DNA of 64,000 nucleotides from Solimicrobium silvestre (GTDB lineage: Bacteria; Pseudomonadota; Gammaproteobacteria; Burkholderiales; Burkholderiaceae_D): NCBI RefSeq assembly GCF_002976435.1, contig NZ_PUGF01000014.1, positions 1-64,000 on the forward strand. Reading direction: 5' to 3'. The position numbers and the translations under genes are program-made. The notes under the pieces are model-generated. The model ran no database searches. It saw only the letters and a list, made by a program, of their open reading frames with translations, and had not been told where the DNA came from. Numbering within the stretch: position 1 is the first letter of the stretch; each line of letters opens with the position of its first letter. Below, piece after piece: positions 1 through 8,252 of the stretch.

Positions 1-32
1 TCCAAACCAATCATTTTTACGGTAGTATCCAT
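1..32 (-). CDS. 5' end of an unidentified gene (partial)
   Basis: A minus-strand ATG at 32..30 is preceded by a strong ribosome binding site (AGAAGGAGT about 5 bases upstream) and reads MDTTVKMIGL before the window ends. Only about ten codons are visible, so nothing can be said of the product. It lies downstream of the broken YafQ-type toxin remnant in the same direction. Confidence 0.5.
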   Translation of the reverse strand, partial: MDTTVKMIGL

Positions 33-124
33 TTCGGACTCCTTCTCTTGATTGTCGCTTGCCAGCCCACCTGGCTCGCTAGGCACATTATGATGCCGTT
101 TTCAGGAGGGTGGAGTCCATTTCA

Positions 125-265
125 TTAACGTGGTTCAAGCGGCTGATCATTCGCAAGACTATCGATGATAGAGAACAACTCATCATCAAGCATGGCGCGG
201 TACTGGCCTTTACTCTCGCGCTTATAGTCACGCTTGAACTGCCCGGTCCATTCAATCGTCCGCAT
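125..265 (-). pseudogene. Truncated YafQ/RelE-type toxin remnant
   Basis: The frame opens with ATG at 265 and overlaps the last 14 bases of the RelB-type antitoxin gene, the usual arrangement of RelBE/DinJ-YafQ pairs. The 46 residues (MRTIEWTGQFKRDYKRE..., ending DQPLEPR) match the first half of YafQ-family mRNA interferases, which are normally about 90 residues. Two stop codons (TAA, TGA) follow PLEPR directly, where the family normally continues with the HxDHxL and catalytic C-terminal strands. The catalytic C-terminal half is therefore missing and the toxin should be inactive. I saw no continuation in the other frames before the next gene at 32. Confidence 0.7.
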
Positions 266-515
266 GCAGTGATTTTTTCAGCTCATCAATACTGCTGGCG
301 CGCGGCAGGTTCCCTGCCCGCGCTTCTCGCATCGCTGCGACGGTGGTGGCATTCGGAATTAACGGATCAAATGGCAGCGCATGTTCATACGCAATCTTAG
401 TCAATAAAAGCCTGACCGCATCCGATATGGTCAGTCCCATTGCAGCCAGGACCGCGGCGGCTTCTTCTTTAATAGCTCCGTCAATCCGAGCCTGTACCAG
501 CTGATTTGCCGCCAT
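252..515 (-). CDS. RelB/DinJ-family antitoxin
   Basis: This 87-residue protein has the family signature of RelB/DinJ antitoxins: an N-terminal ribbon-helix-helix DNA-binding segment (residues about 1-45, with VQARIDGAIKEEAAAVLAAMGLTISDAVRLLLT) followed by a flexible tail that normally wraps the toxin. The ATG at 515 has a good ribosome binding site (AAGGGAG). A near-perfect palindrome immediately upstream (531-565) is the likely autoregulatory operator. The partner toxin gene directly downstream is truncated, so the antitoxin is probably an orphan that still represses its own promoter. Confidence 0.85.
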   Translation of the reverse strand: MAANQLVQARIDGAIKEEAAAVLAAMGLTISDAVRLLLTKIAYEHALPFDPLIPNATTVAAMREARAGNLPRASSIDELKKSLHADD

Positions 516-530
516 GATTGCTACTCCCTT

Positions 531-565
531 AATTTATGTGAATTACATTGTAATGCACATAAATT
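531..565. promoter_or_regulatory. Palindromic operator of the RelB-type antitoxin gene
   Basis: The arms AATTTATGTGAATTACA and TTGTAATGCACATAAATT form an almost perfect 35-bp palindrome placed 16 bases upstream of the antitoxin start. Ribbon-helix-helix antitoxins bind such sites to repress their own operon; the assignment is by position and symmetry. Confidence 0.6.
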
Positions 566-586
566 GAAGCAGCAATGTCACAATCT

Positions 587-616
587 AAAAAGCCAATCGA
601 CAAAGATTGGCTTTTT
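587..616 (-). terminator. Intrinsic terminator after the HD-GYP gene
   Basis: AAAAAGCCAATC and GATTGGCTTTTT form a 12-bp stem with a six-base loop and T-runs on both strands. It lies between the HD-GYP gene and the antitoxin promoter, so it ends HD-GYP transcription. Confidence 0.75.
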
Positions 617-666
617 ACTTGATAGTCTAATCGCATGAATGTAATGAGCCCCCACCCCTGTAGATC

Positions 667-1971
667 CTAAGCCACCGCTCTCATATAATACGAAGCGCGC
701 TTACCTGGCGCTAAAAACTCAAAAATCTCTGGTGACAATTGATGAGGGCTAATGGTTTTGGTAATGCTCACGTCCACTTCCTGCTCAAGATCAATCAGAA
801 TAGCTTCGTTTTTTGCCGTGGCAGGGTCATAAACCAGCACTGTAGGCTTTAATGGCCGCTTGGTATTGACTGCAACCACCATCCCGATAATCCCGTTGGA
901 AAGCAGCACAATAGTCCCTGGCGGATAAACTCCCAAACAATGCACCAGCGCGGTAAGCGCCTTGCCATCAAACCGGGTGCGCTGTTGCGCATAAATCAAT
1001 GACAATGATTCGTGCGGAGTGCGCGCTTGCGCTGAATTAATGGGGTTACATATTTCATCATAAGCGTCAGCAACTGCAACAATGCTCGCCAGCGGTGAAA
1101 GCTGCTTATCACGTAATTTAGCTGGATAACCAGATCCGTCGATGCGTTCATGGTGCTGCCACACAATCAATACCGCCTCATAAGGCAATTGCAATCTATT
1201 GCAAATATCGACGCCTTGTTTGCAATGTTGATGCATCGTCGCAGCTTCCATTGTTGTTAATGGCTCACTTTTTTCTTTAATCCGGCGCGGCGCATCGGTG
1301 CAACCTACGTCATGGAACAAGGCACCTAAGCCAATTAATTTAATATCCTCAAGTGAGCGCCCCATTTCTTTCGCCAAAATCATCGACAACACCGCCACAT
1401 TCAACGCATGTGTGTAGATATCACTGCCATTTTTATGATCGATCATTAAATGGATCGCAATTTCCGATTCCATCAGCGTCGATTCGGCCATTTTGCCCAC
1501 CATGCTGCCCGCTTGCTCTGCAACTGCGGCCGGATTCGCAAACATGTTTTGCCACATTAGTTTTAATGCCCGCAAAGCGGCGGCAAACTCACGCTCACAA
1601 GCAAGAATTTTTTCACCTTGCTGCGCCATGCGGTCGATCAATTGATGTTTTTCTTTGAAGATGGTGCCATCTGGCGCTTCAATAACAGCTTCAGCATAAA
1701 TAACTGGATCGGCTGCGTTTTTGGCAGCAACAGGAGCCGTCACATTAGGGTCGTTGGCCACCTCAACTGGATAACAATCACTTTTATTTGGTGTATAGCG
1801 TATCCGCTGCAAACCCAAGCCGCGAATGGTGTCAATTTGATCTGTTTTTTCTATTTTAAAACTGGAAAATGAAAAAGGATGTTTGGTCCAATTTAAATCC
1901 AGATGCACATAGAGCCCAACACAAAGCTGGTCAGGCATGATGTAGCTGTCTCGACGTGGTAAGTTTTGCAT
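667..1971 (-). CDS. DUF3391 / HD-GYP domain c-di-GMP phosphodiesterase
   Basis: The 434-residue protein has an N-terminal DUF3391 region (residues about 10-140, starting MPDQLCVGLYVHLDL) and a C-terminal HD-GYP domain (about 175-370). Visible motifs are HALNVA, the HD pair in LFHDVG near residue 219, MHQHCKQG, and HHERIDGSGYP near 275-282. HD-GYP proteins bind two or three metals and hydrolyse cyclic di-GMP, lowering its level and favouring motility over biofilm. The usual HDIGK lysine is replaced by cysteine (HDVGC), which may affect activity. No membrane segment is seen, so it is probably cytoplasmic. The ATG at 1971 is supported by GAGGAA five bases upstream. It is transcribed alone. Confidence 0.88.
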   Translation of the reverse strand: MQNLPRRDSYIMPDQLCVGLYVHLDLNWTKHPFSFSSFKIEKTDQIDTIRGLGLQRIRYTPNKSDCYPVEVANDPNVTAPVAAKNAADPVIYAEAVIEAPDGTIFKEKHQLIDRMAQQGEKILACEREFAAALRALKLMWQNMFANPAAVAEQAGSMVGKMAESTLMESEIAIHLMIDHKNGSDIYTHALNVAVLSMILAKEMGRSLEDIKLIGLGALFHDVGCTDAPRRIKEKSEPLTTMEAATMHQHCKQGVDICNRLQLPYEAVLIVWQHHERIDGSGYPAKLRDKQLSPLASIVAVADAYDEICNPINSAQARTPHESLSLIYAQQRTRFDGKALTALVHCLGVYPPGTIVLLSNGIIGMVVAVNTKRPLKPTVLVYDPATAKNEAILIDLEQEVDVSITKTISPHQLSPEIFEFLAPGKRASYYMRAVA

Positions 1972-2260
1972 TTATTCCTCGCATTTAATGGAATAGCGAT
2001 TCATTTTTTGCACGAAAACCAAGTTCTATTTTCGTCATGCGCTTCGTCAATATCAGCCATCCTGCGCAGGCAGCTAAGTTTGTATCGCAGAACTTAGTGC
2101 ATGAAGGTATTTTGCATGGTAGTTCGCCATACTGCTATGCCCTAAATAGGGCATTTTTAAGGGAATTTACAAAATAAAATGGTCGCTTTTACACAATAAA
2201 TAAAGAAAGAATAAGTAAACAATTATCCAAAAAACCAAGAACGTAACTAAGCGACAAACT

Positions 2261-2689
2261 TTATTTTTTGGGGTACAAAATTAACTGAGTGCAACGGAAC
2301 AGAGCAATGGTTTGATCGGTCGCCTTATTTTTGACTATCGCATCCCAAACCTGAGTGGTTTTACCTAAATGCACCGGCTTGGCAACGCAATAAATCACAC
2401 CTTCGCGCGCGGTTCCTAAATGGTTCGATTTCAATTCAATCGTAGTAAAACCTGTGGCTCCTTCAGGCAAATTCGCCATACAACCATAACCGGACGCGGT
2501 ATCGGCCAAAGTCACCACACTACCGGCGTGTAAATAGCCATTCGGTGCCAGCAAAAAAGGCTGGATCGGCAACTCAGCGCTAACTTCACCATTTTCTACC
2601 GAGGTAATTGAAATTCCCAGATGGGCGGTTAAGGTGCCAACACCAAATTGATTCAGGCTCTCTGAAGTAATATTTATTGACTTGCTCAT
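2261..2689 (-). CDS. PaaI-family hotdog-fold thioesterase
   Basis: This 142-residue protein has the single hotdog domain of PaaI/YbgC-like acyl-CoA thioesterases. The catalytic segment PNGYLHAGSVVTLADTASG (residues about 50-70) carries the HxG motif followed by the central-helix acidic residue. Members hydrolyse acyl-CoA or aryl-CoA esters in the cytoplasm, usually as tetramers. The substrate cannot be told from the sequence. It stands alone between the HD-GYP gene and the divergent 2959 gene, with about 270 bases of non-coding DNA upstream. Confidence 0.85.
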   Translation of the reverse strand: MSKSINITSESLNQFGVGTLTAHLGISITSVENGEVSAELPIQPFLLAPNGYLHAGSVVTLADTASGYGCMANLPEGATGFTTIELKSNHLGTAREGVIYCVAKPVHLGKTTQVWDAIVKNKATDQTIALFRCTQLILYPKK

Positions 2690-2958
2690 GATGAAGATCT
2701 CTTTCTATTTCGTGAAAAATTTGTACTTATTTACACATTTAAATAAGCTAAAATATGTGCGCATAAAGTCGTTGACGGTTCTTTGGCGAGGCTGTTTTTT
2801 TTACTGAGTTTGCTACTTCAGCTGCAGTAAAACACCTCTAAAACGCAGTGACTTTGACAGCGCGGTAATTTTGCCGTGATTTTACCTTAGCAGAAGTTTG
2901 TTGGTTATGACAAACTGCCCGCACGTTGAACCTTTATATAAAAAATACCGAGAAAAGT

Positions 2959-3732
2959 ATGTACAAGACCACTAAATTGCTCGCGTTGATATTGTCGTTA
3001 TCCTTGCTGGTTGCCGGCAATGCTTATAGCAGCCCGACTACCTCATCCAAGCATTCTTCAACCAGCCATTCCACTTCATTTGGTTCATTTGGTTCCAGCA
3101 AAAAAGCGCAAACCACGCCTGCAGCAAGTACAGAAAGCACCACAAGCACTTCGAGCACACCTAGCACGCCTAGTGCCGATAAAAGCGTCGGCTTTGGCTC
3201 ATTTGGTTCTGGTAGTGCAGCGACCGGCACGGGGAAATCAACCTCTGTCCTTTCAAAAAATTTAGATCAGAATCAAGCCCAACAAAATGCATTAACCACA
3301 TTAGATGCACGCAATGCTCAGCACGCTGGAGTGGCTGGCACAACTACAGGAACAACTGCGCCGCTGGCCAATGGCACTACGCTGCCACCTGCCCAAGGTT
3401 ATCCAACTCAACCGGTACAAACTGTGGTGTACCGGGACAGCCCAGTTTCCAGCAGTTGGTATTGGTTTGGAATGGGTTCGATGTTTGGACATCATTCCGA
3501 CACTAATGTGTATGTGAATGGCGCAAATCAGCAAAACGGCCAAGCCGGTTATCCGACCAATACCAATGACCCGAATGGCGTCGCTTATCAAGGACAGCCG
3601 CCAAAAAAATCAGGCACATCATGGTTGGTTGTGGCTATCTGGTTAATTATTGGCGCCGCACTAATTGGCTTGGCGTGGTCGTATTTTACGCGCGCCAAAG
3701 CACCTGCTAAACCAAGTAACTATTCGTTGTAG
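2959..3732 (+). CDS. Secreted or membrane-anchored low-complexity protein, function unknown
   Basis: The protein (257 residues from the ATG at 2959; a TTG further up is possible but has no ribosome binding site) has an N-terminal signal peptide (KTTKLLALILSLSLLVAGNAYS). Next come a Ser/Thr/Pro/Gly-rich region with several SFGSFGS-like repeats (residues about 25-95), an aromatic segment with WYWFGMGSMFGHH, and a hydrophobic C-terminal helix (WLVVAIWLIIGAALIGLAWSYF). This suggests a periplasmic domain anchored by a C-terminal helix. I do not recognise the family. It lies 45 bases before the YjfK-like gene and in the same direction, so it may belong to the same envelope-related cluster. Confidence 0.7.
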   Translation: MYKTTKLLALILSLSLLVAGNAYSSPTTSSKHSSTSHSTSFGSFGSSKKAQTTPAASTESTTSTSSTPSTPSADKSVGFGSFGSGSAATGTGKSTSVLSKNLDQNQAQQNALTTLDARNAQHAGVAGTTTGTTAPLANGTTLPPAQGYPTQPVQTVVYRDSPVSSSWYWFGMGSMFGHHSDTNVYVNGANQQNGQAGYPTNTNDPNGVAYQGQPPKKSGTSWLVVAIWLIIGAALIGLAWSYFTRAKAPAKPSNYSL

Positions 3733-3777
3733 AGCTTCACTAAGCTTAGGGTCTATTAACATTCAAGAAGGATTTTT

Positions 3778-4572
3778 ATGAGTTGGAAAGACGCTTTTCA
3801 ATACGGCAAAGCTGTACTGGCAAATCACGGCGTTGAAGCAGCCAAAGATGCGCCTCGTGCGGATGATGCATTGCCACTCGGTGCTCGCATCGGCGCTTTA
3901 ATCAAGCTGCAGCAGTCGCCTTTTATTCGTGCTAACGCGAATGGCTCGTTAATTGCCATGCCGGATCAAGCTGAAGCGACAATACGTGCTATCAGCCACG
4001 TTAAACTTAACCTGTCCGGACAGCTGTATCGCTACTATTTGTCGCTGGGCGATTCAGACGATGAAGCAGAAATTTTTCTGCAGTTATTTCAAGATGAGCA
4101 CGGTGCGATTAGTGAGCTCATGTACTGCACTCGGCTGACCCGTTTAATTCCGCAAACGGCCGAAGAGCAAGAAGCGTATACCGGCGAAAGTGGTTTTGGT
4201 TTAGGTGAAAAAACTTACGCCATCTGGAAGGAACAATTAGCGGATTTAGGTTATAGCGAAGCGGAACTCAGCGCGGTTTTTGGAGATGCAGAGAACGTGG
4301 AATACCGTCGTGATGTAGGTGCCGCTAATGTGGATTTTGTGACGCCATTTAATGGCATCGAAACGCGTATTGATGACACCGCAGGCGAGCACGGATTAAA
4401 GCAGGAAATTTATTTTATGCCTTACGTACGGAATTTAGCGGATGGCCTTGAATATTTATTAATTAGTACCGAGATAGTGGAAAGCCAAAACGGCGATTCG
4501 GATAAACGCGCCATTCATGTCAACTTTATGATTGGCTTAGCATTAGAAGCAGAACGTGTTGTGATTCAATAA
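3778..4572 (+). CDS. DUF2491 (YjfK-like) protein
   Basis: The 264-residue protein resembles the DUF2491 family, of which E. coli YjfK is the known member (about 219 residues): PLGARIGALIKL near the start, and GYSEAELSAVFGD and the long acidic C-terminal half. No function has been established for the family. In enterobacteria yjfK sits beside the PspA-like yjfJ; here a coiled-coil gene follows at once (4612), so the pairing seems conserved. The ATG has a good ribosome binding site (AAGAAGGA). No signal peptide or membrane helix is seen, so it is probably cytoplasmic or peripheral. Confidence 0.75.
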   Translation: MSWKDAFQYGKAVLANHGVEAAKDAPRADDALPLGARIGALIKLQQSPFIRANANGSLIAMPDQAEATIRAISHVKLNLSGQLYRYYLSLGDSDDEAEIFLQLFQDEHGAISELMYCTRLTRLIPQTAEEQEAYTGESGFGLGEKTYAIWKEQLADLGYSEAELSAVFGDAENVEYRRDVGAANVDFVTPFNGIETRIDDTAGEHGLKQEIYFMPYVRNLADGLEYLLISTEIVESQNGDSDKRAIHVNFMIGLALEAERVVIQ

Positions 4573-4611
4573 AATTTTTATTTAAAAACTATTTACCACT
4601 AAGGGAATATC

Positions 4612-5367
4612 ATGAGCAATACCAGCGGATGGAGTTTGACAGCACGTTTAATTTCTAAACATTTTGGCGTGTTAGGCGATAAATTATCAGAAACCATCGC
4701 CAATTTTGACCCGGAAACAGCAACCGAAGCGGACCGTGATCGCTTGCAGGGCACATTGCGTGAAACAGCGCAAAAATTAGCCGCGGCACGCGCTTCTTTT
4801 GATAAAGAACATTCCGATGTTGTGAATCTGCAAAACCTGATCGCCACCGATTCAAAAGCCACTGAAACATTAATGGCGCGCCTGCAAGCCGGCACCATTA
4901 GCGAAGCTACCGTGACTTTGTTTTGCGATGAATTGGAAGCCAATAAAGCTAAATTACCGACTGAACAGCAACAAGAAATCGACGCTAAATCTTACGCTGA
5001 CGAGCTGCAACAAATCGTTGACGGCTTATCCAAGCAATTAGCCGACTTCGACAGCGCCGCTAAAAAAGCCATGCAAACATTGGCCTCGGCGCAGGCGCAA
5101 AAAGATTTGCAATCGATGCGCATGGAACGTCAAAGCGAGTTGGATGGTTTAAAAGGTTTAGGCGGACAATCGACTGCATTGAGTGCATTAACAAAACGCG
5201 CACAAAGTGTTAGCAATGAAGCTGCCGGGTTAAAAATTGTGGCAGATATTGGTCAAAAACCACTCGACCAAGCCGCCGAAATTGATGCTATTCGTAAATC
5301 CGTTGCGCAAGCTGATACCAGTGGAGAATCAGCATTGGATCGTTTGAAACGCTTGTCGGCGCACTAA
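4612..5367 (+). CDS. PspA/YjfJ-like coiled-coil protein
   Basis: This 251-residue, highly helical protein is rich in Ala, Glu, Lys and Gln, with heptad-like stretches over residues about 30-190 and no signal peptide or membrane span. The C-terminal end (GESALDRLKRLSAH) resembles the end of YjfJ, the second PspA/IM30 paralogue of enterobacteria. The position directly after a DUF2491 gene matches yjfJ-yjfK pairing in reversed order. PspA-family proteins bind the inner face of the cytoplasmic membrane and protect it under stress. Membership here is inferred from coiled-coil character and context, because overall similarity is weak. The ATG has an AAGGGAA ribosome binding site. Confidence 0.6.
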   Translation: MSNTSGWSLTARLISKHFGVLGDKLSETIANFDPETATEADRDRLQGTLRETAQKLAAARASFDKEHSDVVNLQNLIATDSKATETLMARLQAGTISEATVTLFCDELEANKAKLPTEQQQEIDAKSYADELQQIVDGLSKQLADFDSAAKKAMQTLASAQAQKDLQSMRMERQSELDGLKGLGGQSTALSALTKRAQSVSNEAAGLKIVADIGQKPLDQAAEIDAIRKSVAQADTSGESALDRLKRLSAH

Positions 5368-5390
5368 TCGCTTCTACCTGATGTTGAAAT

Positions 5391-5415
5391 AAAGTGGGCA
5401 CAGTGTGCCCACTTT
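5391..5415 (+). terminator. Perfect 12-bp stem hairpin after the coiled-coil gene
   Basis: AAAGTGGGCACA and TGTGCCCACTTT form a perfect palindrome 24 bases after the coiled-coil stop codon. No T-run follows, so it may be a weak terminator or an mRNA 3'-end protecting hairpin. Confidence 0.45.
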
Positions 5416-5447
5416 CCGTATGTGCAGCATATCCACCATAAAATAAA

Positions 5448-6035
5448 ATGAATAAAATTGAGACAAATCCTGTAGTCGCATCAGCGCATGTTGGTCGCGC
5501 CTTTGGTGCCATGATATTTAGCATTTTCGGCGCAGTCTGGCTTGCCGCCTGGAGCCTGCAAGCACTCCCAAACAATTATTTTCCGCTCGGGTTAATTGCT
5601 ATTTGTGCTTTGCTTATTTTCACGCTGGCATATCGGCGTTATCAGCAGTATCTTCCAGAGTCAAAAGCGCTCGCCGAATCACCTGCCAGAAAAAGAATAA
5701 TGCGCCAATTTAATATTATTAACGCAGCTCAGTGGGTCGCGATCCTCATTATTGTTAATGTACTCAACAACATGGGCTTATCTTCTTGGGCAATTCCAAC
5801 GGCGATATTTATTATCGGCTTGCATTTTTTACCGCTAACCCACATTTTCCGCAATCCAGCCCATTACGTCACCGGTATGGCAATGTTATTGCTTGCGGTG
5901 TTTTATCCGTTATTAATGGTAAATGGTGGGAACAATCCGGCAGGTTGTCTTGGTGCTGGGCTTATTTTATGGGTTAGTGCAGTTTGGGCAGTAACAGCTA
6001 ACTCAACTATTGCACAAGTCAGATCGGTGCAGTAA
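5448..6035 (+). CDS. Six-helix integral membrane protein, unknown function
   Basis: The 195-residue protein has about six hydrophobic helices (GAMIFSIFGAVWLAAW, PLGLIAICALLIFTLAY, AQWVAILIIVNVL, WAIPTAIFIIGLHFLPL, YVTGMAMLLLAVFYPLLM, LGAGLILWVSAVWAVTA). The pattern resembles small uncharacterised inner-membrane proteins often labelled DUF308/DUF7010-like, but I cannot assign a family. There is no clear ribosome binding site before the ATG. It is transcribed toward the small minus-strand gene at 6073. Confidence 0.65.
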   Translation: MNKIETNPVVASAHVGRAFGAMIFSIFGAVWLAAWSLQALPNNYFPLGLIAICALLIFTLAYRRYQQYLPESKALAESPARKRIMRQFNIINAAQWVAILIIVNVLNNMGLSSWAIPTAIFIIGLHFLPLTHIFRNPAHYVTGMAMLLLAVFYPLLMVNGGNNPAGCLGAGLILWVSAVWAVTANSTIAQVRSVQ

Positions 6036-6072
6036 TACCGACCTGATTTACCTTCAATAATTAAAGTACCCG

Positions 6073-6432
6073 TTATTTTCTTTGTGCGTCAATATCAGCC
6101 AGACATTCCAAACCGCGCTGGCTGATTTGCGTGCCTTCCGGACTACTGCTGATATAGCTTTTTTTACCGAGAAAAGCGGCAACATCAGCGGATAACTGCG
6201 CTTGCGGATTACTCTGCACGGCGCGCAAGCCGTCAATACATTGCTTAGCAAACAGTGCTGCATTGCCCTGCTCGGTCAACTCTAACTGACCGTCTTTGCG
6301 ATAGCTGGCTAATTTAATGCCACATAAACGTTTGGCGTTTCTGTTCACACAGGCAGTTGGCTTAACATTTTTTGATAAACGGCTAATCTGTTCTAGCGCG
6401 TCAAATTCATCAATACTTAAATCTTTATTCAT
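6073..6432 (-). CDS. Hypothetical protein (119 residues)
   Basis: A soluble protein of 119 residues without signal peptide or membrane helix. It contains two cysteines in the first half (ACVNRNAKRLCG) and repeated short helical segments. The ATG at 6432 has a good ribosome binding site (CCAGGAACTGCC), and the frame ends just after the convergent membrane-protein gene, which supports it being real. I do not recognise the family. Confidence 0.6.
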   Translation of the reverse strand: MNKDLSIDEFDALEQISRLSKNVKPTACVNRNAKRLCGIKLASYRKDGQLELTEQGNAALFAKQCIDGLRAVQSNPQAQLSADVAAFLGKKSYISSSPEGTQISQRGLECLADIDAQRK

Positions 6433-6692
6433 GGCAGTTCCTGGTGTTGTGTTGCTGTCTGCATGATGGATTTTTGCATGACAAGAAGCGGGATTATAAC
6501 TGAACGTGGTTCAATCATTGGTTTGGTTATGACGTGCAAAACTTAAATATTCTGTTTTTGCATGCCGCAATATAAATATTGCAAAATATGAGGGAATATA
6601 TGAAAAAAGTGTTTTGCTCGAAAAAAGCAGGCTGAACTAGCGAGTTGCCAGCCCATCCTGCCGATTTTCAATCAAACCCTAAAGCCTGATAC

Positions 6693-8003
6693 TTACTTAA
6701 CAGCCGTAACCACAGAAACGGGAGTGCTTCCCACGGACAGAACTGTAACGGTGGCAGGCAAAGCGCCTGTGGCGGTAAGTTGATATACCGAAATGTTGTT
6801 ATCGGTACTATTGACCACATAAACGAAAGCGCCGGAAGGATCTACGCTGACTGAAGAAGGGGTATTACCTGTGGTAGCAGTTCCAATGCTGCTTAAGGCA
6901 CCAGCAGCGCTAATACTGAAAGCTGCGACATTATTACTAGTTGAATTGGCTACATAAGCAATTTTTCCGGATGCAGAAACAGCAATCGATACCGGTGCAT
7001 TACCGCCACTCGCCACTGTCGTCGCCACGCCTAAAGTGCCAGTTGCCGTAACTGGGTAGCTTGAAATAGTGCCATCAGTTGAATTGGTCACATACACATA
7101 AGCACCATTCGGTGCAGCGCTGATAGCGGAAGGCTTATTCCCAGTTGCAGCAACTACGCCAAGACTGGTTAAAACACCGGCGGCATTCACTGAATAACCT
7201 GAAATAGTGTTGTCAGTGCCATTCGTTACATACGCATATTCGTTACTAGAATTAGAGATCACAGCAATGCCAGATGGCGCATTTCCGGTGGTAGCTGTAC
7301 CAGCACTACTTAAAACGCCATTAGCATTAAAGGTGTAACTAACAATGGAATTGCCCGCAGTCACCAAGAGAAACTTACTCAGAGGGTCAACTGCTAGCGC
7401 ATTTGGCGCATTACTCAACAACACGGCAGGGCCTGCGCTCACCAGTAAGCCCGTAGTCAGGTTGCCTAAGTAAGAAGAAATGCTTTTGTCAGTGGAATTA
7501 GCAACAAAGGCAAATCGACCAGTTGGGTCCATCGCAAAAGCAACTGGCGAATTTCCAGTTGTAACTGAAGGGCCTGCGCTGCTTAATGCGCCGTTAGTTG
7601 CGTTAATTATGTAAGTTGCCACCGAACTTCCACCGGAACTGGCCACATAAGCAAATTCAGGCGCTACACAAGTCAAGGTAATATTAGTTACATCCGATGA
7701 AGCGACCGTTCCGGTTGCATTGGCTAAGGTGCAGCTTTGCGCCGGCAAACTTGGGGAAGTTAACATCGTGACCGAGTAAGTCGAATTACTCGACAATTGG
7801 CTAGCGAACGTAAACACGCCATTACCGGTTATTGCCAAATTATCAGCAAGGTTGTCTTGCAAAACAACGCCGCCGCCAACTAGGCCGCTGACAGTCACTT
7901 TGATGTTGTAGTTGTTCGTCGTCGACTTGCCTTTACATCCTGCCAATAATAATGTGCCGCAACAAGCCAGTAAAACCAGCAAATTCTTTATGCTTAAATT
8001 CAT
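6693..8003 (-). CDS. YVTN/lactonase-like beta-propeller lipoprotein
   Basis: The 436-residue protein begins with a lipoprotein signal (lipobox LLAGC; Cys about 22). A domain of about 90 residues comes next (VTVSGLVGGGVVLQ... to NITLTC), and then about seven repeats of 45-46 residues, each with a FAYVAN-S-D-ISxY core followed by GxL and GxxPxxxAV. This is the 3-carboxymuconate-cyclase/YVTN type of seven-bladed beta-propeller. It is probably a lipid-anchored, outer-envelope protein; propellers of this type bind ligands or proteins, and no enzyme activity can be inferred. The ATG at 8003 has AAAGG six bases upstream. The repeats are visible at the DNA level too. Confidence 0.8.
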   Translation of the reverse strand: MNLSIKNLLVLLACCGTLLLAGCKGKSTTNNYNIKVTVSGLVGGGVVLQDNLADNLAITGNGVFTFASQLSSNSTYSVTMLTSPSLPAQSCTLANATGTVASSDVTNITLTCVAPEFAYVASSGGSSVATYIINATNGALSSAGPSVTTGNSPVAFAMDPTGRFAFVANSTDKSISSYLGNLTTGLLVSAGPAVLLSNAPNALAVDPLSKFLLVTAGNSIVSYTFNANGVLSSAGTATTGNAPSGIAVISNSSNEYAYVTNGTDNTISGYSVNAAGVLTSLGVVAATGNKPSAISAAPNGAYVYVTNSTDGTISSYPVTATGTLGVATTVASGGNAPVSIAVSASGKIAYVANSTSNNVAAFSISAAGALSSIGTATTGNTPSSVSVDPSGAFVYVVNSTDNNISVYQLTATGALPATVTVLSVGSTPVSVVTAVK

Positions 8004-8252
8004 CTTCAACCTTTGGGCTATTGAGTTTCGTTGTGGACAAGAATTTTAGCTGATATTTATGCTGAGCAAACTCTTTTCCTTGTATTTTCCTTGCAATTAA
8101 GATGAATTTTTAGCTAGCTACTAAAAATGCTGCTCAACTAACATTTATTGAAATTTAGCACTAGACTGTAAAAAACAACTTGTTCAACTAGCTAGACTGG
8201 GCTTATCACCCACCAGTCCTATATTCTCAAACCACCAAATAGCACACAAACT

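Noticed and set aside
110-400. 96-codon plus-strand open frame opposite the RelB/YafQ genes
   Set aside because: It is the antisense shadow of the toxin remnant and antitoxin, whose protein sequences are clearly recognisable.
2905-3270. Overlapping open frames in the Ser/Thr-rich start of the 2959 gene
   Set aside because: They arise from the repetitive low-complexity coding sequence read in other frames.
6693-7700. CRISPR-like or tandem DNA repeats
   Set aside because: The periodicity of roughly 135-140 bases reflects the repeated blades of the encoded beta-propeller, with diverged units and no spacers.
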